From Natronomonas gomsonensis (GTDB lineage: Archaea; Halobacteriota; Halobacteria; Halobacteriales; Haloarculaceae), in contig NZ_JACAWU010000001.1 of assembly GCF_013391635.1 (NCBI RefSeq), positions 1,302,001 through 1,366,000 on the forward strand: DNA of 64,000 nt, written 5' to 3'. The position numbers were made by a program, and so were the translations under genes. Under the pieces are notes generated by a model that made no database searches, was not told where the DNA came from, and saw only the letters and a list, made by a program, of their open reading frames with translations. This document shows positions 59,679 to 64,000 of this stretch, in pieces (the first letter of the stretch is position 1; every line of letters starts with the position of its first letter).

Positions 59679-62123
59679 TTACTCCTCAGTGAACGCCGCG
59701 GGGTCCATCACGGCAGTGGCCGTCTTTACCGCCGCGACGTTCTCTTCGACGTCGTGAACCCGGACGATGTCGGCGCCCCGTTCGGCAGCCAGCGCGCTTG
59801 CGGCGACAGTCGCCGAGAGTCGTTCGTCCGCCTCACGGTCGACGAGGCCGAACATCGATTTGTGTGAGTGGCCGAGGAGAACCGGACAGCCGAGCGCGCG
59901 GAACTCCGCTAAGCGGCCGAGTATCTCGAAGTCCTCCTCGGGTGCCGTCCCGAACCCGAGACCGGGGTCCACGATGATTTGCGAGCGGTCGAGACCGGCC
60001 TTCTCGGCCAGCAGGACGCGTTCGACCAGCGCATCGAGCGTATCGGAGACCACGTCGTCGTACTCGATGTCGGCCTCGGGGTCGACCGGGGTGTGAATCG
60101 AGTGCATCACGACGACGGGAACGTCGTGTTCGGCCGCCACCAGCCGCATCTCGGGGTCCTCCAGCCCCGAGACGTCGTTGAGGATGTCGGCGCCGGCATC
60201 GAGGGCGGCCCGTGCGACCTCGGCCTTCCGCGTGTCGACGGAGACGAGGGCGTCGGTGTCGGAAAGCGCTTCGACGACGGGGACGACGCGCTCTTTCTCG
60301 GCTTCGACTGGTACGGGGTCGGCGCCCGGCCGGGTGGATTCCCCGCCCACGTCGACGATGTCGGCGCCGGCCTCGACGAGGCGTCGGCCCTGTTCGACGG
60401 CGTCGTCGATGTCCTCGTAGCGGCCGCCATCGTGGAAGGAGTCGGGCGTCACGTTCAGAATCCCCATGACGGCCGTTCCGTCGTCCCACGGGTAGCCGTG
60501 TGGTTCGGGTCGATGGCCGATTTCCAGCGTCTCCCGCAGTTCGTCGGCGAACCGCGAGAGGCCGTAGGCCTGCCCGTCGAGTTTCTCGGCGAGGCGCTTG
60601 AACTGCGCGAGCGTCCCCATCAACACCACGTCGACGAGTTCGCGGTCCTGTGCCGTCAGTCCGGAGGTGGCACACTCGGCGCCGAGCGACAGCGACTCCT
60701 GTTTGAGGTACTCCGCCTGCCGCGGTTGGACGCGCGTGGCGACGACGCGGTGGACGCCCTTCGCTCGCATCCGGCGGATGCCCCCCTCGGTCACGTCGGC
60801 GTCGGCGAGGACCTCTCGTGCGGTGTCGAGGTCCGGCACGCGCTTTTCGACGCGGAGTCGGGTCCAGCGTCGTCTGGCTTCGGCGACGACGAACAGCGAC
60901 CCACAGACGAGGACGGCGTCGTCTGTGCCGGCCGCGTCGATGGCGGCCTCGACGGCGTCTTCGACGGCCGCCTTCGTCCGTCTCTCGGCACCAGACCCGG
61001 CGGCCTCGAAGGCCGCCGCGAGCGCGTCCGGGGTTTCGGCGCGCTCGAAGTCCGGTCGGCAGGTGTAGACGTACTCGGGGTCGGGAAGCGCCTCGACCAT
61101 CCCCGCGTGGTCCTTGTCGCACATCGCGCCGAAGACCAGATGCAGGTCGTCGTACTCGAACCCCGACAGCGTCTCGGCGACGCCGGCACAGCTCCCGGGG
61201 TTGTGCGCGCCGTCGAGGACGATAAGCGGCTCTCGTTCCATCACCTCGAAGCGGCCGGGCCAGTGGGCGTTCCGGAGGCCGCGTTCGATGTCGTCGGTCG
61301 AGACGCCACCTATCTGTCGGCAAATCGTAGCTGCGACGCCGGCGTTGCGAGCCTGATACGTCCCGAGGAGCGGGAGACGCGTCTCGACAGCCCAGTCGTC
61401 GCCGTCGAGTGCGACGGCCTGTTCGACGCCAACCCGTCCGTCGTCGCGGATGCGGATGTCCGCCTCGTCGTCGGTTCCGACGCGGCGTACGTCACCGGCT
61501 ACGTCGGTGACGGCGTCGAGAGCTTCGCCCTCGGTGGCGGTGACGAGCGGGTTCGAATCCGGCGCGACGGCGGCCTTGTCGCGGGCGATTTCGGGTATCG
61601 TATCGCCGAGGATATCGGCGTGTTCGAGCGTGACACTCGTGACCGCTGCGGCCTCGCTGTCGACGGCGGCGGTCGCGTCGTAGCGACCGCCGATGCCGAC
61701 CTCCAGTACCGCCACGTCCACGTCGGCACGGGCGAAGGCCCACACCGCAAGCGCCGTCGTCGTCTCGAAGAACGTCGGCGAGGCGCCCTCGGCGGCCCGT
61801 TCCGTGACGTACGGTTCGACCTGCTCGACGAACTCACGGACGGCGGTCTTCGAGACCTTCCGGCCGTCGATGCGGACGCGCTCGCGAACGTCGTCGAGGT
61901 GCGGGGAGGTGTACAGCCCAACGTCGTAGCCGGCTTCCCGGAGGACGGATTCGACCATTCGGGCGGTGCTGCCCTTCCCGTTCGACCCCGCGATGCGGAC
62001 GACCCGGAGGTCCTCGCCGGGCTCCCCGAGGAAATCGAGGAGCCGCCGGGTCGACTCGACGCCGGTCGTCGGCGAGTACCGGCGGAGGTCGAACAGGAAG
62101 TTCGCCGCCTCGTGGTACTCCAT
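59679..62123 (-). CDS. folCP: Dihydrofolate synthase / dihydropteroate synthase fusion
   Basis: 814-aa bifunctional folate enzyme. The N-terminal FolC part (about 1-430) has the Mur-ligase ATP loop 'RIAGSNGKGSTARMVESVL' and 'LEVGIGGRYDAT', adding glutamate to dihydropteroate. A linker region (about 430-525) leads to the FolP part (about 530-814) with 'GILNVTPDSFHDGG', 'GGESTRPGADPVPVEAE', 'SVDTRKAEVARAAL', 'INDVSGLEDPEM' and 'GFGTAPEEDFEIL'. Such FolCP fusions are known in haloarchaea. It consumes p-aminobenzoate, expected from the pabABC block at 12-15 kb. ATG 62123 has a TATA-like box about 28 nt upstream. Confidence 0.95.
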   Translation of the reverse strand: MEYHEAANFLFDLRRYSPTTGVESTRRLLDFLGEPGEDLRVVRIAGSNGKGSTARMVESVLREAGYDVGLYTSPHLDDVRERVRIDGRKVSKTAVREFVEQVEPYVTERAAEGASPTFFETTTALAVWAFARADVDVAVLEVGIGGRYDATAAVDSEAAAVTSVTLEHADILGDTIPEIARDKAAVAPDSNPLVTATEGEALDAVTDVAGDVRRVGTDDEADIRIRDDGRVGVEQAVALDGDDWAVETRLPLLGTYQARNAGVAATICRQIGGVSTDDIERGLRNAHWPGRFEVMEREPLIVLDGAHNPGSCAGVAETLSGFEYDDLHLVFGAMCDKDHAGMVEALPDPEYVYTCRPDFERAETPDALAAAFEAAGSGAERRTKAAVEDAVEAAIDAAGTDDAVLVCGSLFVVAEARRRWTRLRVEKRVPDLDTAREVLADADVTEGGIRRMRAKGVHRVVATRVQPRQAEYLKQESLSLGAECATSGLTAQDRELVDVVLMGTLAQFKRLAEKLDGQAYGLSRFADELRETLEIGHRPEPHGYPWDDGTAVMGILNVTPDSFHDGGRYEDIDDAVEQGRRLVEAGADIVDVGGESTRPGADPVPVEAEKERVVPVVEALSDTDALVSVDTRKAEVARAALDAGADILNDVSGLEDPEMRLVAAEHDVPVVVMHSIHTPVDPEADIEYDDVVSDTLDALVERVLLAEKAGLDRSQIIVDPGLGFGTAPEEDFEILGRLAEFRALGCPVLLGHSHKSMFGLVDREADERLSATVAASALAAERGADIVRVHDVEENVAAVKTATAVMDPAAFTEE

Positions 62124-62218
62124 ACCCTACGGAGTTCCGGCGGCCGCTTTAGCGTGTCGAACGCAGGTGGGATGGCCCCCGAGGGCCGGTGGTGGCGGAA
62201 CGCGCCGAGAACCGGATG

Positions 62219-62224
62219 CTTATA
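62219..62224 (+). promoter_or_regulatory. TATA-like box of the CBS-domain gene
   Basis: CTTATA centred about 27 nt before ATG 62249, supporting the short, leaderless reading frame. Confidence 0.55.
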
Positions 62225-62248
62225 ACTGAAAGCGCGCAACGGACGGCT

Positions 62249-62653
62249 ATGAACACGGAAGTCGGGCACCTCATGACGGCGCCCGTACTGACTACTGACC
62301 CCGAGACGCCGGTCGAGGAGATCGCGGACGCGATGCTCGGAGAGGGAATCAAATCAGTCGTCGCCATCGACGACGCGGGCCGCCCGATTGGTATTCTCAC
62401 CTCGACGGATTTCGTCCGCATCGTCGCCGAAGGGACGCCCAAGTCGACGACGACCGTCGGCGACCACATGACCGAGGACATCGCGACGACGCCACCGGAC
62501 GTGGCGATTCCCGAAATCGCCGAACGGATGGTCGAGTACGAAATCAGTCACTTCCCGGTCGTCGACGAGGACGGCGAGGCCATCGGAATCATCTCGGCGA
62601 CGGACCTCACCGAGTACATCTCCGGAATGGCGGTCAGAGAACCGAGCGAATAA
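62249..62653 (+). CDS. Two-CBS-domain protein
   Basis: 134-aa protein made of a CBS pair (Bateman module). First repeat: 'HLMTAPVLTTDPETPVEEIADAML...GRPIGILTSTDFVRIV'. Second: 'HMTEDIATTPPDVAIPEIAERMVEYEISHFPVVDEDGEAIGIISATDLTEYI'. Such stand-alone pairs bind adenine nucleotides and act as energy-state sensors or regulate partners. No partner is obvious here. The start is fixed by the TATA-like box at 62219; longer in-frame starts add only a non-conserved tail. Confidence 0.9.
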   Translation: MNTEVGHLMTAPVLTTDPETPVEEIADAMLGEGIKSVVAIDDAGRPIGILTSTDFVRIVAEGTPKSTTTVGDHMTEDIATTPPDVAIPEIAERMVEYEISHFPVVDEDGEAIGIISATDLTEYISGMAVREPSE

Positions 62654-62659
62654 GAGAAC

Positions 62660-63499
62660 TCAGTAGTACGACCGCTCTACGTTCCGAACCGCCTCGATGC
62701 GCTTCTCGATGGGTGGGTGAGTCGCGAACACCCGCTCCAGCGCCGAGCGCTCGCCGCCGAAGATACACAGCGCGCTGACGTTGTCGTCCAACTCGGCGTT
62801 GCCACGCTGGCCGGCCGAACTGATTTTCTGTAGCGCACGCGCCATCGCGTCGCCGCCGACGTGTTCTGCCGCATCGGAGTCGGCGACGTACTCCCGATAC
62901 CGGGAGATGGCCAGTACGAACACCATCGCCACCGACTGGACGAGGATGGAGGCGATGTAGCCGAGGACGATGCTCCCGATGCCGTCCTCGCCGGCGAAGG
63001 CGACGACGAAGTACGCCGCCAACCCGAGCATCGAGGCGATGGACTGGCCCATCACCATCGTAATCACGTCGCGGTTGTCGATGTGGGCGAGTTCGTGGGC
63101 GAGGACGGCCTCGAGTTCCTCGTGGCTCAGGAGGTGCATCAACTCCGAGGAGACGACGACCACGCCGGCGCCGCGTCGGCCGACCGCGAAGGCGTTGGGG
63201 ACGCCCATGTCGGCGACCATCAGCCGCGGCTTTTCGAGGTCCATCTCCTCGCTGATGCGCTCGACCGAGCGGTGAACCTCGGGGTAGCGCTCTTCGGGCA
63301 TGTCCTCGGCGCCGGTACTCCACAGCGCCATCTTCTTGCCGACGACGTACTGGAACCCGGCGAAGGCGACCGTCCCCAGCAGGATGACGGGGATGCCGAC
63401 GCCGAACACCTCGAAGGCGACGATGGCGAGCATCGCATAGAATGCAAACAGGATGCTCCCCACGACCGCCATGCGGGCTTTGAGTCCTACGTGTCTCAT
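62660..63499 (-). CDS. htpX: HtpX-like M48 family zinc metalloprotease
   Basis: 279-aa membrane protease for quality control of membrane proteins. Two N-terminal helices (about 8-30, 33-52) precede the zinc motif H135-E-x2-H139 ('LAHELAHIDNRD'). Two further helices follow (about 142-160, 180-205), then the third ligand region 'AISRYREYVADSDAAEH' and the C-terminal 'THPPIEKRIEAV' motif typical of M48. ATG 63499 gives the normal short N-terminus. Its 3' end is 6 nt past the CBS gene stop (convergent). Confidence 0.92.
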   Translation of the reverse strand: MRHVGLKARMAVVGSILFAFYAMLAIVAFEVFGVGIPVILLGTVAFAGFQYVVGKKMALWSTGAEDMPEERYPEVHRSVERISEEMDLEKPRLMVADMGVPNAFAVGRRGAGVVVVSSELMHLLSHEELEAVLAHELAHIDNRDVITMVMGQSIASMLGLAAYFVVAFAGEDGIGSIVLGYIASILVQSVAMVFVLAISRYREYVADSDAAEHVGGDAMARALQKISSAGQRGNAELDDNVSALCIFGGERSALERVFATHPPIEKRIEAVRNVERSYY

Positions 63500-63790
63500 G
63501 TACCCCGAGTTGGATGTTTACGGTCAAATGGCTTCTGGCGTAGGTGATAACATACCACATGACGGTGTAGCGGACTCAAAACGCCTAAGTCCGTCCGCGA
63601 ACGTCTCTGATGTATGCGAGATGGCGTACTCGTCGGTCGGCCACGGACGAACCCTAGCGAGTCCGTCGTCTCTGTCGCTTTCTCCAAAGGGAAAGGCAAA
63701 CGTTCGTAGACCGGTCTCCGGCGGGCGTGGCGTCCCGTCGCAGGTCGACACCGAACGCACAGCCTCCGAACGCACGACTCCCAACACACC

Positions 63791-64000
63791 ATGACACACG
63801 ACACATTCGACGGCGTCTTCCCTGCGATGACGACGCCGTTCCACGACGACGACGAAAGCATCGACCACGACACCCTTCGGGCCCACGCCCAGCGACTCGA
63901 AACCGCCGGCGTCGACGGCCTCGTGCCGGTCGGCACGACCGGCGAGTCGGCGACGATGAGCCACGACGAACACGTCGCCGTCATCGAGACGGTCGTCGAC
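63791..64000 (+). CDS. dapA: DapA/N-acetylneuraminate lyase family protein (5' part)
   Basis: The first 70 residues of a TIM-barrel class I aldolase: 'GVFPAMTTPFHDDDESIDHD', 'GVDGLVPVGTTGESATMSHDEH', including the GTTGE loop that binds the keto-acid substrate. It is cut by the window end, so the Schiff-base lysine is not visible. Dihydrodipicolinate synthase (lysine pathway) is the usual annotation; KDG aldolase or N-acetylneuraminate lyase relatives are possible. Read from ATG 63791, which starts the conserved strand. Confidence 0.85.
   Translation, partial: MTHDTFDGVFPAMTTPFHDDDESIDHDTLRAHAQRLETAGVDGLVPVGTTGESATMSHDEHVAVIETVVD

Noticed and set aside
61545..61565. GGTTCGAATCC-like T-loop
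   Set aside because: It lies inside the FolC coding region, where the codons fit the protein.
59979..62225. A 748-codon open frame opposite the FolC-FolP gene
   Set aside because: It is the GC-rich shadow of a gene with clear catalytic motifs on the other strand, and its translation has no recognisable domain.

Overview
The window is chromosomal DNA from a halophilic archaeon (class Halobacteria). Evidence: strongly acidic proteins, GC-rich codon use, an archaeal information-processing set (ftsZ1-secE-spt5), archaeal DtdA, pyruvoyl-dependent arginine decarboxylase, a FolC-FolP fusion, a DnaJ-ferredoxin fusion, ferredoxin-dependent 2-oxoacid oxidoreductase, methylmalonyl-CoA enzymes, and many start codons about 27-30 nt downstream of a TATA-like box (leaderless transcripts). 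The genus cannot be fixed from sequence reading alone.

Layout. 1-15.3 kb is ordinary core genome: SDR (cut by the window edge), HAD hydrolase, a zinc-finger rhomboid coupled to endonuclease V, aminotransferase, CinA-C, YdjM-like and PHP hydrolases, spt5-secE-ftsZ, dtdA, pdaD, aroE, an HhH protein, a pabB-pabA-pabC block for p-aminobenzoate, and a Rieske protein. 15.4-27.5 kb is an accessory island. It starts with a mosaic of broken genes (peroxiredoxin-like, a 47-bp copy of a distant gene, Rieske) and about 0.9 kb of AT-rich non-coding DNA. It then carries an IclR regulator, an acyl-CoA ligase, UspA, an IS110-type transposase remnant, a sodium:solute symporter with small partner proteins, a CoA-disulfide-reductase-like flavoprotein, and a thiolase/DUF35 pair. 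It ends with an internally deleted copy of the flavoprotein. A 53-bp repeat holding a palindrome lies at both ends. The island looks like an uptake, CoA-activation and thiolysis module for an unidentified carboxylate.

27.8-36.1 kb returns to core metabolism: a small ANL-like protein, MazG, an FNR-like reductase, korAB, a nitronate monooxygenase-like protein, methylmalonyl-CoA epimerase and mutase. korAB and its neighbour are bracketed by an inverted pair of hairpin-rich intergenic elements.

36.3-50.8 kb is the most distinctive region. It holds eight secreted paralogues with SipW/TasA-like signal peptides and a shared 'GVNxD...VFxIxNQ' core, several with added modules (von Willebrand A, a propeller-like region, an 'ISFVAFC' module, or a C-terminal membrane anchor). 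With them are a Ser/His (SipW/ER-type) signal peptidase with a large extra C-terminal part, a DUF5305-type membrane protein, a rhomboid-type protease, and three paralogous membrane-anchored winged-helix regulators. By analogy with Bacillus tapA-sipW-tasA and archaeal bundling pili, I infer a surface-fibre or biofilm-matrix locus with several subunits and its own regulators.

50.8-64 kb is core genome again: GNAT, acetyl-CoA synthetase-like ligase, S9 peptidase, glycosyltransferase, long-chain acyl-CoA ligase, DnaJ-ferredoxin, FolCP (which uses the pabABC product), a CBS protein, HtpX and the start of a DapA-family gene. No intact tRNA, rRNA or CRISPR array was found.
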